DNA from: Legionella sp.
GTDB taxonomy: Bacteria; Pseudomonadota; Gammaproteobacteria; Legionellales; Legionellaceae
DNA: 47,477 bases
Assembly: GCA_013697625.1 (NCBI GenBank)
Contig: JACCWN010000101.1
Location: forward strand, 1-47,477
Direction: 5' to 3'
The position numbers and the translations under genes are program-made. Shown one piece after another: positions 33,493-42,100 of the stretch. Each line of letters starts with the position of its first letter. Position 1 is the first letter of the stretch. The notes below the pieces were generated by a model. That model did no database searches. It was not told the DNA's origin and saw only the letters and a list, made by a program, of their open reading frames with translations.

Positions 33493-34580
33493 TAGTATTT
33501 CCCCGCTACAGAACGAAAGTCCAAATCGTGCGCTACAAAAACAGTAATGCTAGCCCCTTGATTGCTTTGCAGGGTGGTTGGGATCTGCATGTCGTGTTGC
33601 AAGGTTTGATTGGCCGATTGTTGAAAGTTATTGGCAACAGTAGTTCGGTAGGAGGCTCGGGAATTGTATTCATCTTGGCCATTAACGCCACTAGTGGCCG
33701 TATAGGCTCCTAAGACGGATAACAAAGCACCACTACCAAAGCGTTCAAAGAAATGACGGTCAATGTAATCCGCTGCAATGCCGGCGCGACCCAAAGTATC
33801 AGCGCTGGGGCTATTTAGGCTTGCTGTAATGCCGTTACTCATTTGGATGCGATTCCATACCACAAAAATGCGACTTTGACCTGAGGTGATGGCGGTATTA
33901 AATTGCCCAATTAAGGTGCTGCCTTTGGGGATTAGCACACGATTGCCGGAGAGCGCAAAAATATCCCTAAGGGTAATGGCGCGTGCCATGCCAGCTAGCT
34001 CTGGATTAATCGCTGTTTCTAAAGTGGCGGGAATCATCTCTCCAGCTGGCACAGTAAAGCCTGGGTGTGGCAGATGCCGGGCTGAAACCAGGGCAATGTC
34101 TTCTTGCTGATTTAAAAACTGCGAATTAGCATCATCCCCTGTGAGCGTTTTATGATGTGCGTTTTTAGTGTCTTTAGCGACGTGGCTTTCCCCGTTAGCG
34201 CTATAAAACGTGGTCGGCGCATTCATGCGGGCCATAGTTTCTTGGGTTAGCGGACTTGCCAATTTAGTTCTTAATAGAGGGGGATGAGTAGGAGTGCCGC
34301 CCTGAGTGCCACTACGAGCCATTTGACTGCGCTCTTTAAGCGTTGCGATAAGCTCCATATTTTGGTTTAAAGCATTAGCCGAATCAGCTTCCTCATGAGA
34401 TTCTATTAAGGCTTGGGTTTTATGACTTGGCAGCAAAGCTCCTAATCCAATAAGTATACAAATAAGAATAGCCCCAACCAATAGCATGCGGTCTTTGAGT
34501 TTCTGGCCCAACGTGCTGCTGGCCACCTGTGTTCGCGCAGATGCAGCATTTTCTGTAGTGTGAGTGTCATGGTGCGTCAT
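33492..34580 (-). CDS. lvhB10: LvhB10, VirB10/TrbI-type energy-sensing channel protein
   Basis: A 362-residue bitopic protein: short cytoplasmic tail, one inner-membrane span (MLLVGAILICILIGLGALL, about 33-51), a periplasmic linker and a TrbI-type beta-barrel domain (residues 165-360) with AGEMIPATLETAINPEL, RVLIPKGSTLIGQF and RIFVVWNRI, typical of the family. It spans from the inner to the outer membrane core and gates the channel. Its start overlaps lvhB9 by four bases. Confidence 0.94.
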   Translation of the reverse strand: MTHHDTHTTENAASARTQVASSTLGQKLKDRMLLVGAILICILIGLGALLPSHKTQALIESHEEADSANALNQNMELIATLKERSQMARSGTQGGTPTHPPLLRTKLASPLTQETMARMNAPTTFYSANGESHVAKDTKNAHHKTLTGDDANSQFLNQQEDIALVSARHLPHPGFTVPAGEMIPATLETAINPELAGMARAITLRDIFALSGNRVLIPKGSTLIGQFNTAITSGQSRIFVVWNRIQMSNGITASLNSPSADTLGRAGIAADYIDRHFFERFGSGALLSVLGAYTATSGVNGQDEYNSRASYRTTVANNFQQSANQTLQHDMQIPTTLQSNQGASITVFVAHDLDFRSVAGKY

Positions 34581-35347
34581 TTAGGCCTCCTGTTTGCGTT
34601 GATGCGATTAATTTCCAGCGTATTAAATACAGAAGTTGCCAGAGTGCCTTGTCTTAAAGTAAATTGAGGGGCTATACGCTGCACGATAAGATATTTACCA
34701 ACGCGCCGGGTGTTGACGGTGGATTCTTTTCCGCTGGTGTCATCCACTGCAAAAATTGCGGGCACGCCTCCTTGAGTGCTTAATTCAAAATAGGTAAATT
34801 GTCCGTCATCAAAGACATGCAGGGGAACTAATTGAGGGCTTCCACTAAAGTGATAGGCAGTGTTTTTTGCTTTAGGTAGTGACATATTCGCATGAGAGGA
34901 TTTAGTGCTTGCTTCAGATTTTAAAGTTTTTATCGTGTGTAATTGAGGGTATGTAAACTTTAAGGCATAGGTTTCTTTGGCGACATCACTGAGGGATTTT
35001 TTAGCACTACTTAAATGAAAATAGTAGGCATGCTGGTTAGTAATGACGGTTAAATTAGTATTGGAGTCAAATAAGGTAGGTTTTACGAATACAATATTAG
35101 ACACCTCTGGGTGGTAGGTAACCATCCAAGCCGCCGTATCCCCGCCTTCAATATCCAGTACCGCTTCATTATCGGAAAATTGGATTTGCGTGGTAACAAA
35201 GGCAACACCTTTTATAGGCACTACATTATTATCTTGATACTGCACTTGTTTAATTCGGGCGTCAGTGGAAAAAGCCGCGGGATTATTTTGTGCTTGCAGG
35301 GAACTAACGGCTAGCAATATACCAGCACTTAAAAGGGCTTTATTCAT
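34577..35347 (-). CDS. lvhB9: LvhB9, VirB9-type outer-membrane core protein
   Basis: A 256-residue secreted protein with a signal peptide (NKALLSAGILLAVSSLQAQ, cleavage after about residue 19). The N-terminal domain has TTQIQFSDNEAVLDIEGGD followed by W-x-V-x-Y, and the C-terminal CagX-like domain has the QFTYFELS strand and the RRVGKYLIVQRIAPQFTLR segment. Together with LvhB7 and LvhB10 it forms the outer-membrane ring. The start overlaps the lvhB8 stop by one base. Confidence 0.93.
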   Translation of the reverse strand: MNKALLSAGILLAVSSLQAQNNPAAFSTDARIKQVQYQDNNVVPIKGVAFVTTQIQFSDNEAVLDIEGGDTAAWMVTYHPEVSNIVFVKPTLFDSNTNLTVITNQHAYYFHLSSAKKSLSDVAKETYALKFTYPQLHTIKTLKSEASTKSSHANMSLPKAKNTAYHFSGSPQLVPLHVFDDGQFTYFELSTQGGVPAIFAVDDTSGKESTVNTRRVGKYLIVQRIAPQFTLRQGTLATSVFNTLEINRINANRRPK

Positions 35348-36060
35348 TAATGACTCTCCACTGAACGGGTTTGTTTGCTGTACCGGGTGACCTCAAAACC
35401 ATCCCAGTTTTGCCAGCGTGCTTCCGGTGAATCCGAGGGATTGGTATAGCGCCAAGAAATTAGGGCGTTGTAATGAGAGGCGGTGGTTTTACCTGTGGTT
35501 TTGTCCGTGTCGATAAGATTAAATACGACTTCTGCCAAAGCATGATGGTCTTTATGCAAGTCTTTCTCATTGGCAAGCACAGAGTCTAAAAAGTTAATGC
35601 TATAAAGATGTACTTCCCGTTTGCTGGTAGTGCCTAGTATTTTAATAGGAGAGGCTGCATTGGAGGACTCTTGTTCAGCCACGTACTCACGTGCCACCGT
35701 ATTATTAGATAGCAGATGAATGAGTTCAAATTGCGTTCTATAACTGGAGCTATCATAGGCTTCGCGTAATTGAATATAACGTGCAATATCGCTTTCCACT
35801 TGGGCGCGCTGTATGGGCGCTTTATCGTGAGTAATGGGTTCAATATGCGTAACACCATTGTCATAGTGATGCACTAGCATAGGTACGATGGTTTGATAAT
35901 GCGCTAGCATACCGATAATAACCAAAGACACCACATTAAATCCCATGGCAGTTAAGAAGGCTATTTGATAGCGGTTGCGTGATTGCTCAACACGACCAAA
36001 GGTATCATCAGCCCAAGTTCGTGCTTTTTTGAAATATGCCTGTAAATTGGTATCGCCCAT
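35347..36060 (-). CDS. lvhB8: LvhB8, VirB8-type assembly factor
   Basis: A 237-residue protein with one membrane span near the N-terminus (about 31-52, FLTAMGFNVVSLVIIGMLA) and a periplasmic NTF2-like domain containing DIARYIQLREAYDSSSYRTQFE and the late WRYTNPSD...WDGFEVTRY motif. It nucleates the inner-membrane complex. It starts on the last base of lvhB6 (TAATG). Confidence 0.92.
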   Translation of the reverse strand: MGDTNLQAYFKKARTWADDTFGRVEQSRNRYQIAFLTAMGFNVVSLVIIGMLAHYQTIVPMLVHHYDNGVTHIEPITHDKAPIQRAQVESDIARYIQLREAYDSSSYRTQFELIHLLSNNTVAREYVAEQESSNAASPIKILGTTSKREVHLYSINFLDSVLANEKDLHKDHHALAEVVFNLIDTDKTTGKTTASHYNALISWRYTNPSDSPEARWQNWDGFEVTRYSKQTRSVESH

Positions 36061-37094
36061 TATCCACCTCGTCGTAAATTTTTCTGCATGTGTTGAAATA
36101 GCGCTTTACTTGAAGCGCTCATTGACTTACCTTTTTTAGCGAAACCTTGAGCACCACTAAAACTCTGGCGGCCCAATTGCATAGTGTGTTGTGCGGAATT
36201 TTTTGTAGCATTCCAAGCCCCCATACTGCCCCCAATAAATCCACCTACCATGGCAGCGCCTCCGGAGGTACATAAAGACCCTCCAATACTTTTACCAATG
36301 GCTACGGCTTGGGTAATTCCCATAACGCATAAAACCGCCACGATAAAAATAGGTACCCAAATAGCAGCGGTTAATGCGGCATTGCCTAAAATCCCTGCGG
36401 TAACCCAATGCAATAAATGCACGCAAAGGCCCACCACGGAGGAGACAAAAATAAGAACAAAGGCAAATCCGGTGACTACCCCTAACCAGCGGTCAAAAAA
36501 GGATTTGGTTTGCTCAAACAAGGTAAAGAGGATAAATAAAGGTGCGGTACACAAAGTGACCGCTAACATCAGCTTAGCAATCACAATCTCAATGAAGGCA
36601 AGCCCTAAGGTTATGCTGCCACAAAAAAACACCATAAATCCTGCAAAGTATGGAGTTGGTTTTCGAAAGGAGCCGGCGTCAAATAAATCAGAGCCTAACT
36701 GCAAGATTTCATTCAATACCGATTGCAAGCCCTGATTAATGGAGCCCCCTAGTTGGTTCTTATGCACAGCCTGCATTAACGTCGTGGCAATACTTTCGCT
36801 CCCCACCACTAATAAATCCTTCACGTGAGAGGAGAAAAAACTCCAGTTTAAAGCCAGCATATATATAAGACCTGCGCGGATGACAAATTTAAATAATTCC
36901 TGCTGCGGTTTGTCAATCAGCCCACGCACCATGGCATAACCTATGAGTATGATATAAAGTACTAGCAAACTACCCACCGGCGCTCGGAGCAAATTGGCCA
37001 ACGCGGTATAGCCATCAAATACAAAATGAGTGGTAAGCGCGTCCACTTCATTAGCAAGACTTAATAAAAAAGTATCATAGTTAATGGTACTCAT
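36060..37094 (-). CDS. lvhB6: LvhB6, VirB6-type polytopic channel protein
   Basis: About 344 residues from the ATG at 37094 (MSTINYD), which overlaps the upstream lipoprotein stop as ATGA; the in-frame codon five residues earlier is less likely. At least six hydrophobic spans lie between residues 40 and 275, with the TrbL/VirB6 pattern of a periplasmic loop, and a glycine/alanine-rich cytoplasmic tail. It forms part of the inner-membrane channel. Confidence 0.9.
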   Translation of the reverse strand: MSTINYDTFLLSLANEVDALTTHFVFDGYTALANLLRAPVGSLLVLYIILIGYAMVRGLIDKPQQELFKFVIRAGLIYMLALNWSFFSSHVKDLLVVGSESIATTLMQAVHKNQLGGSINQGLQSVLNEILQLGSDLFDAGSFRKPTPYFAGFMVFFCGSITLGLAFIEIVIAKLMLAVTLCTAPLFILFTLFEQTKSFFDRWLGVVTGFAFVLIFVSSVVGLCVHLLHWVTAGILGNAALTAAIWVPIFIVAVLCVMGITQAVAIGKSIGGSLCTSGGAAMVGGFIGGSMGAWNATKNSAQHTMQLGRQSFSGAQGFAKKGKSMSASSKALFQHMQKNLRRGG

Positions 37095-37495
37095 GCGCTG
37101 CTCGCGCAAACAAAATGAGGCGTGGTAGACACCGCAATTTCTGCATAATCATCTGCCAGTGTTGTAAAAACCTGAGGGTCTGTTAAGTCGGATAAGGTTA
37201 AGCTATTAAAGCCTGGATAATGGCCTTCTTTTGCAAAAGCGACTATGCCTTGATATAAATCATCACAGTGAATTTCAGTACTAGTCTTACCTTCCATACA
37301 TTCCAAATAGCCATAGCCGTACGCCTCTTTTTGAATAGCAAAATGCAGCCGTTTTTCAGCGTTAGCAGAGGAATTCATGAGAAAAAGCGCTGATTTTTTT
37401 ATTGGGTTGGTTTGTAATGGATTGCGATGCTGGCATCCACTTAGGAGTAAAGTTGCTGTTATTAAGCCAATAGCAACATAAGAATTAGACTTCAT
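37091..37495 (-). CDS. Small lipoprotein between lvhB7 and lvhB6
   Basis: A 134-residue protein. The start is placed at ATG 37495 because it has GAGAGG six bases upstream and opens a lipoprotein signal: KSNSYVAIGLITATLLLSGC, lipobox LLSGC with the lipidated Cys at about residue 21. An in-frame extension to 37573 would bury this signal. The mature part is soluble, with two cysteines. By position it corresponds to the small extra gene between lvhB5 and lvhB6 of L. pneumophila (perhaps lvrD), or an exclusion-type protein. It overlaps lvhB7 by 11 bases. Confidence 0.75.
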   Translation of the reverse strand: MKSNSYVAIGLITATLLLSGCQHRNPLQTNPIKKSALFLMNSSANAEKRLHFAIQKEAYGYGYLECMEGKTSTEIHCDDLYQGIVAFAKEGHYPGFNSLTLSDLTDPQVFTTLADDYAEIAVSTTPHFVCASSA

Positions 37496-37640
37496 GAGAT
37501 ACCTCTCTTGCACTGATTTCATTAATAGGCAGTTGCGCACAATACCTACCGAAATGATGGCATGGCGCTTCAAGCTCTGGTGGTTTGCTGCACCCGCTTA
37601 ACACGATTAACCACATCATCCATACCCACTTATGTTTCAT
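37485..37640 (-). CDS. lvhB7: LvhB7, VirB7-type small lipoprotein (51 residues)
   Basis: A short gene easily missed. ATG at 37640 with GGAG eight bases upstream encodes a 51-residue protein starting KHKWVWMMWLIVLSGCSKP; LIVLSGC is a good lipobox with Cys at residue 16. VirB7 proteins are tiny outer-membrane lipoproteins that anchor the VirB9/VirB10 ring, and this is the expected place after lvhB5. Four further Cys/His-rich residues in the mature part (PCHHFGRYC) might allow a disulfide with LvhB9. Confidence 0.75.
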   Translation of the reverse strand: MKHKWVWMMWLIVLSGCSKPPELEAPCHHFGRYCAQLPINEISAREVSHEV

Positions 37641-37655
37641 CTCACTGCTCCTCAA

Positions 37656-38369
37656 TCACTTAGGTATTCGATTAAATTTTGCCATCTCGGCGCGGTCTTG
37701 AAGCTCCGCTAAACTATCTTGTGACACTTGTTGGCTCATTAGGGTTTGAAGCCTTAAGTTCATCAATTGAATAAATCCAATTTCAGTAATCAGGCGCGAA
37801 TTTAAATCCACAGCACCTTTTGTATTGGCAGTTTTTTCAATTTGCTTGGAAAGTGCGTGCAGAGCTGCCATATGCTCATTGATTTCGTTATAGCTTTTAG
37901 TGGTTTGTACCTGAACTGCCCGATTGACGGCCTTATCTTCTTTAAAGCGTGATAACTTCTCAGCTGTGGTATTGCGCCCGTAAGTGGCTTCATCTAAAGC
38001 GGGGTGATTTTTTTCATACGCATCCACTAGACTTTTATAACGCTCAGGATTACCACCGGATAAATTTTGTAAGGCATTATCCCAGGTGCTAACTGGCGAC
38101 TGCCAGCTTTGTAACGAGTCCACTCCATTATTTAAATCACCAAAACCGTAATGGCCTGAGTTCATGGATTTTAATTCGTTTAAACTGTCTAATTGGCCTT
38201 TGGCATTTTGGTAGGTCTCTTGTAGTACTCGGTATTGGTCTCGCAGCTCCTTTAACTGCTTCATTGCAAGTAGTATCATCTGGGCATCTTCCACACCCAT
38301 GATGTCCGCCTGAGTGGTATTGCATAGAACCAGAGATAATAATGTGCTTGCAATTAACTGTTTTCGCAT
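37656..38369 (-). CDS. lvhB5: LvhB5, VirB5-type pilus-tip protein
   Basis: 237 residues from the ATG at 38369, which overlaps the lvhB4 stop by one base (TGATG); an in-frame ATG 12 codons earlier would spoil the signal peptide. The signal MRKQLIASTLLSLVLCNTTQA is followed by a helical protein with a long coiled segment (QLKELRDQYRVLQETYQNAK) and the C-terminal MNLRLQTLMSQQ typical of TraC/VirB5. It is exported to the periplasm and sits at the pilus tip, where it can act in recipient contact. Confidence 0.9.
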   Translation of the reverse strand: MRKQLIASTLLSLVLCNTTQADIMGVEDAQMILLAMKQLKELRDQYRVLQETYQNAKGQLDSLNELKSMNSGHYGFGDLNNGVDSLQSWQSPVSTWDNALQNLSGGNPERYKSLVDAYEKNHPALDEATYGRNTTAEKLSRFKEDKAVNRAVQVQTTKSYNEINEHMAALHALSKQIEKTANTKGAVDLNSRLITEIGFIQLMNLRLQTLMSQQVSQDSLAELQDRAEMAKFNRIPK

Positions 38370-40846
38370 CAGCAAGCACTCCGTTCTAAAAAGACGGGTA
38401 GCCAATTAGAAGGTGTGGCTCCCAATTCGTTGATGAGCTCATCAACAAGCTTAACCGTGCGCACATCTCCTGATAACACGCGGATATACTCACTCATATG
38501 ACTTAAATCCAATTTGCATAACAGCGCATCATGGCCTTGCTTGTAGAGAAAAATGCGGGACTCAGGGCTGGTCTCTTTTACCGATTGAAATTGCGATTCA
38601 GTGAGCTTTAATTGACCGACATAGGTGTCATAATCCGCCATAGGATTGGGAAAAATAATCAGGGTCGCCAAATTATCAAAAACCACATCCTTTATCGGGG
38701 ATGCCGTCATAGTTTTAGGGGATTGGGTATCAAAAATAAAATGGCCGTTTTTCTTACGAATTGTCGGCAGCCATTCTTGCAAGCATTTTTTCCAAAAGGG
38801 GGATGCAAATACTTGCCAGGCTTCGGCAATGACAAAGGAGGTTAAGCGTCCATCTAAACATTGGCGCATGCGATGTAGGAGATACAAATACACAGGTGTT
38901 GCAATGGAAGCATGCACCTGGTCTATTAAAAAAGTAACATCAAATCCTACTTTATCAAAATCAAAATCTAGTGCATCGTCCTCATTATCAAACAACCAGT
39001 GAAAATCACCGTCAATGTGGGAGGCATCTTTTTTTAACCATTTACGCAAGTGCGGCCAGCGTGGAAAATCCAGAGGTAGAAAGGGACAGATATGACTTAA
39101 AGTTCTATATTCAGGCGCTAATTGCTCAAAGGCATAATCAATGCAGTTGTTAATTGTGTCAGTTAATTCAGCAGGTAACAGGCTTTCATGCTCTTCTTGA
39201 ATTAAGGTGGCAAACCAGGACTTTAAAAAGGCGCGATTCTCCAATGTGTCGGGTAATTTAAAAGGGTTCATCGCAATGGCACTGGCGGGATTAATTTCAA
39301 TATAGCGTCCCCCGCAGGCCAGAATATAAATTTTGGATGACGCATCGCGGTCAATGAAAAAACTTCTACCTCCAAAGCGCCCCATTTGCGCATCGAAAAA
39401 ATTAACTAGCGTGGTTTTCCCCGCATTATTACCCCCAAAAATGGCAGCGTGGCCTTTGGAAGGGTTAGTATTAGAGCCTTTGGTATGGTAGTTAAAAAAT
39501 ACCGGAGTTTTTGAAGGGGTTTCTAATAAGGTGACTGCGCTGCCTAAGAAATTATCGGCATTAAAGCCTGTTTGCGTATTATGTAGCGGACAAAAATCTA
39601 CAAAGTTTTTTGAAGTAATTAAGGAGGCGCGTGCAATGAAATGCTGATTGCAAGGAAGTTGACTCCAAAAAGCAGGTTCCAGGCCAAGAGTTTCTTTGAC
39701 TGCTACAATGCCGATACTGGCATAGCGTTTAGTAGCTTCCAAAATAGCGGATTCAAGTGCTACTTTAGAAGGCGCTAGTAACATGAGGCTGTGGTGATGC
39801 GCTCCTAATAAAGCAGACTCTGTGGCCACTTCATCTTCCAAATCCTGTAAGGCATGTACCTGACTTAAACCTTTGTCTTCAGCACTCATTAATTTGAAGC
39901 GTTTATCTTGAATGAGTTTAAGGCTGGCATCGCGTGCAATGGGGGCAAAGGTATGGGTTGCCATAAATTCGCAATCTATAGAAAGTAGTGAGTCCAGTAA
40001 AATACTGGCGGTATCCGTGGGGTATTTCTTTAAAGACAGCATCGCTCCAAAATGAACCTCGGATTGGGTATTGCCTTGAAATTGAACGTACTCGCCAAAT
40101 AGTAATTGATAGCGGCATACATAAGCGCCTATGTGGCCCTGGGGATATGTAGCGAGCGCTTTAAATGTGTCGGGAATGTCTTGAGCCATGGCCGGAGTTT
40201 TATCTGCCATAGGAAAAGGTAATGTCTCACCTGCATTTACCACCAGACTTAAAAATTGCAGCAATTCGCAATAACCTAATTGGGCGTCGTTTTCCCCCAA
40301 GCGACTGACTCCAAAACGTGCAAGATTCGCTTGCAGTTGTTCTATGGCACGGGTCAAAATACCCATTTGGGTGGTTCGGAATTGTTCTGCAAGTAGGTAA
40401 TGACTTTTACCATAAAGCTTGTTAGCCCAAGTGAGCCAGGAATCGGTTTTAGTGGAGGTGTTGCCCTTAAGCACCAGGGTTATGTATACGCTATTGGTAA
40501 AAAGAGTTTGCTGTTGAAATCGGCTCTGGTAGCGCGCATCTAACTCAGAAACAAACCCAGGCTTAAAATTGCCCTTCAGGGCACACGTGGTTTTATGCCG
40601 CTGAGTGGTTACATACACCATAAAGCGTGAATCCAGTCCTGCTAACGCTTGATGCAGTAAGAAGCTGAAATGATTTAAGGTATCGGCTTCTTCTATTTCA
40701 AAAGGTACCCCGCGCACCTTTAATACACAGCCCATAAACCCGGATTGGGATTCAAAGATGCTGGGTGTATTTAAATGGGTGATGGGAAATAATTCGGAGA
40801 TGCGCGCCTCACGTTTTGCTCGTTTCAAAGCCTTAGAAAGGTTCAT
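38369..40846 (-). CDS. lvhB4: LvhB4, VirB4-type ATPase
   Basis: 825 residues when started at ATG 40846 (MNLSKALKRAKREARISE); the frame stays open 150 bases further but that part lies inside lvhB3. The N-terminal CagE/TrbE domain is followed by a RecA-like ATPase with Walker A IFGGNNAGKTTLVNFF and a late VirB4 motif LIDQVHASIATPVYLYLLHRM. The usual D-E of Walker B reads FVIAEAWQVF, as in VirB4 proteins. It drives pilin extraction and secretion at the inner membrane. Overlaps lvhB3 by 14 bases. Confidence 0.93.
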   Translation of the reverse strand: MNLSKALKRAKREARISELFPITHLNTPSIFESQSGFMGCVLKVRGVPFEIEEADTLNHFSFLLHQALAGLDSRFMVYVTTQRHKTTCALKGNFKPGFVSELDARYQSRFQQQTLFTNSVYITLVLKGNTSTKTDSWLTWANKLYGKSHYLLAEQFRTTQMGILTRAIEQLQANLARFGVSRLGENDAQLGYCELLQFLSLVVNAGETLPFPMADKTPAMAQDIPDTFKALATYPQGHIGAYVCRYQLLFGEYVQFQGNTQSEVHFGAMLSLKKYPTDTASILLDSLLSIDCEFMATHTFAPIARDASLKLIQDKRFKLMSAEDKGLSQVHALQDLEDEVATESALLGAHHHSLMLLAPSKVALESAILEATKRYASIGIVAVKETLGLEPAFWSQLPCNQHFIARASLITSKNFVDFCPLHNTQTGFNADNFLGSAVTLLETPSKTPVFFNYHTKGSNTNPSKGHAAIFGGNNAGKTTLVNFFDAQMGRFGGRSFFIDRDASSKIYILACGGRYIEINPASAIAMNPFKLPDTLENRAFLKSWFATLIQEEHESLLPAELTDTINNCIDYAFEQLAPEYRTLSHICPFLPLDFPRWPHLRKWLKKDASHIDGDFHWLFDNEDDALDFDFDKVGFDVTFLIDQVHASIATPVYLYLLHRMRQCLDGRLTSFVIAEAWQVFASPFWKKCLQEWLPTIRKKNGHFIFDTQSPKTMTASPIKDVVFDNLATLIIFPNPMADYDTYVGQLKLTESQFQSVKETSPESRIFLYKQGHDALLCKLDLSHMSEYIRVLSGDVRTVKLVDELINELGATPSNWLPVFLERSAC

Positions 40847-41114
40847 ATGCACGCACCTTCCATATAGGGACATTAGGAACTTGGGGTAATAAAAAACGTT
40901 TAAAATAAATGGCAAATAAATGCACGTCGTATCGGCATACCACCCAGCCAAACAGATGAAGTGGCATAAAAATAAACCCATATAAGGGTGAGACACCTAT
41001 AAATACACACATGGAAACAATTAAATTAAGCATGTGGTATTCAAAAGTGACGCCAGCTGTCATAGCAGGGCGTGTTAAAGCACCGAATATGGGATTACTA
41101 TGTAATTCATTCAT
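40833..41114 (-). CDS. lvhB3: LvhB3, VirB3-type inner-membrane protein
   Basis: 93 residues from ATG 41114 (MNELHSNPIFGALTRPAMTAGV), 11 bases after the lvhB2 stop. The PIFGALTRPAMTAGV start is the hallmark of VirB3/TrbD, followed by one or two membrane spans (ILNLIVSMCVFIGV region and FIFMPLHLFGWVV) and the KRF motif near the end. It works with LvhB4 in pilus assembly. A longer frame to 41231 overlaps lvhB2 and is rejected. Confidence 0.9.
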   Translation of the reverse strand: MNELHSNPIFGALTRPAMTAGVTFEYHMLNLIVSMCVFIGVSPLYGFIFMPLHLFGWVVCRYDVHLFAIYFKRFLLPQVPNVPIWKVRAYEPF

Positions 41115-41125
41115 AATAAAACCCT

Positions 41126-41419
41126 CTATGCAATTAAAGTGGTATACAAAGTGGAACCACCAAAAATAAGGCCCATCCCCACTAAAATCATAATGAAATA
41201 CTCTTTGGGGAATTTTTGTTGCACAAGACACAGATACCCTGAAACAACGATGCCTAAAACCCCTATGGAGCGGGCAAGGCCACCTTGCAGATAGGTGGCG
41301 GTGCTATTAAGGATGCTTTCTATGGTTTGAGCTTGTGAAACGCTCGGAGATAAGCACCCGGCAAGTCCTAAAAAAAATACCTGCTGTGTTTTATGCCAGG
41401 ATTTTTTTAGTCTGTTCAT
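41126..41419 (-). CDS. lvhB2: LvhB2, VirB2-type major pilin
   Basis: 97 residues with a long signal sequence (about 1-30, ending SVSQAQ) and two hydrophobic helices (GGLARSIGVLGIVVSGYL and FIMILVGMGLIFGGSTLY) joined by a short basic loop QQKFPKE, the standard VirB2 pilin layout. The mature pilin of about 67 residues would build the conjugative pilus. Its ATG overlaps the lvrC stop as ATGA, tying pilin synthesis to LvrC translation. Confidence 0.9.
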   Translation of the reverse strand: MNRLKKSWHKTQQVFFLGLAGCLSPSVSQAQTIESILNSTATYLQGGLARSIGVLGIVVSGYLCLVQQKFPKEYFIMILVGMGLIFGGSTLYTTLIA

Positions 41420-41616
41420 AGAATCACCTTATTGGAAGAAACAGCCTCCTCCTGATTGAGTTTTTTATAAAATACCTCTTCGCGATCTACCGCGATATGG
41501 GCTGGTGCGCAAATCCCTATTCTAATATTACCGCCCTGAATTCTGAGGATTTTAAGTTGAATCGCCCCGTTGCCGATTACAATTTGCTGCCCTAAACGTC
41601 TAGTTAATACCAACAT
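41416..41616 (-). CDS. lvrC: LvrC, CsrA-family RNA-binding regulator
   Basis: A 66-residue CsrA/RsmA paralog: MLVLTRRLGQQIVIG, a KILRIQGGNIRIGI strand region and the APAHIAVDREEVF end (CsrA has APKEVAVHREEIY), with R44-type RNA-binding residue in DREEV. CsrA dimers bind GGA motifs in mRNA leaders. In Legionella, CsrA paralogs on conjugative elements regulate the mobile element itself. It lies inside the transfer operon, between lvrB and lvhB2. Confidence 0.93.
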   Translation of the reverse strand: MLVLTRRLGQQIVIGNGAIQLKILRIQGGNIRIGICAPAHIAVDREEVFYKKLNQEEAVSSNKVIL

Positions 41617-41626
41617 GATGTGCTCC

Positions 41627-42100
41627 TTAAGCGTGCTTTAGTTTATCGATGCATTGCCTGAGGTAGGTTTTTGCAATGTCTATATTGCCTCGGGTAATAA
41701 CAGGTCCTTTAACGAAGGCTTGTTCTTGCCTTCTAATTTCTGCGCAATTTAAAATAAGTTGCGGTAACGTCGGCGGCATTTCATGAGAGCGTCTGGATTG
41801 CAGGATGGCTTTTTTCAATACCTCATCGCTAAACTCTAACAATCCTTCTTGCCATTCTTTTTTTACAAACAATAAAAATCCCTCTCCGTCTTTAAATTGG
41901 CTGCGCCAAATGTGTCCGTAAAAGGCTGCAAATTTAGTAAACAGCAATTCAATACGCCGACTTATTTTAGGCGCCTGTTTTGAAGGCAACGACATTGCTG
42001 TGTTCGGTAGTAATGGGTTCATCGGTGTCACACTCTTCTGGGATCCAGAACTGTGGTTTTGAAACATCATCTTTTCGAATAGTGTTTTTGTGTGCTGCAT
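41627..42100 (-). CDS. lvrB: LvrB, conserved regulator/accessory protein of the lvh cluster
   Basis: 157 residues from ATG 42100, chosen because GGAGAG lies six bases upstream; internal ATGs at 42022 and 41995 have no such site. This start makes a 134-base overlap with lvrA in another frame, which is unusual. The body is helical: ISRRIELLFTKFAAFYGHIWRSQFKDGE, then a segment like the replication P-protein fold (WQEGLLEFSDEVLKKAILQSRRSHEMPPTLPQLI). Function unknown; lvrA-lvrB-lvrC is the conserved leader of these Legionella elements. Confidence 0.82.
   Translation of the reverse strand: MQHTKTLFEKMMFQNHSSGSQKSVTPMNPLLPNTAMSLPSKQAPKISRRIELLFTKFAAFYGHIWRSQFKDGEGFLLFVKKEWQEGLLEFSDEVLKKAILQSRRSHEMPPTLPQLILNCAEIRRQEQAFVKGPVITRGNIDIAKTYLRQCIDKLKHA

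Noticed and set aside
36184..36735. 183-codon plus-strand frame
   Set aside because: Antisense to the membrane spans of lvhB6; composition of a shadow frame.
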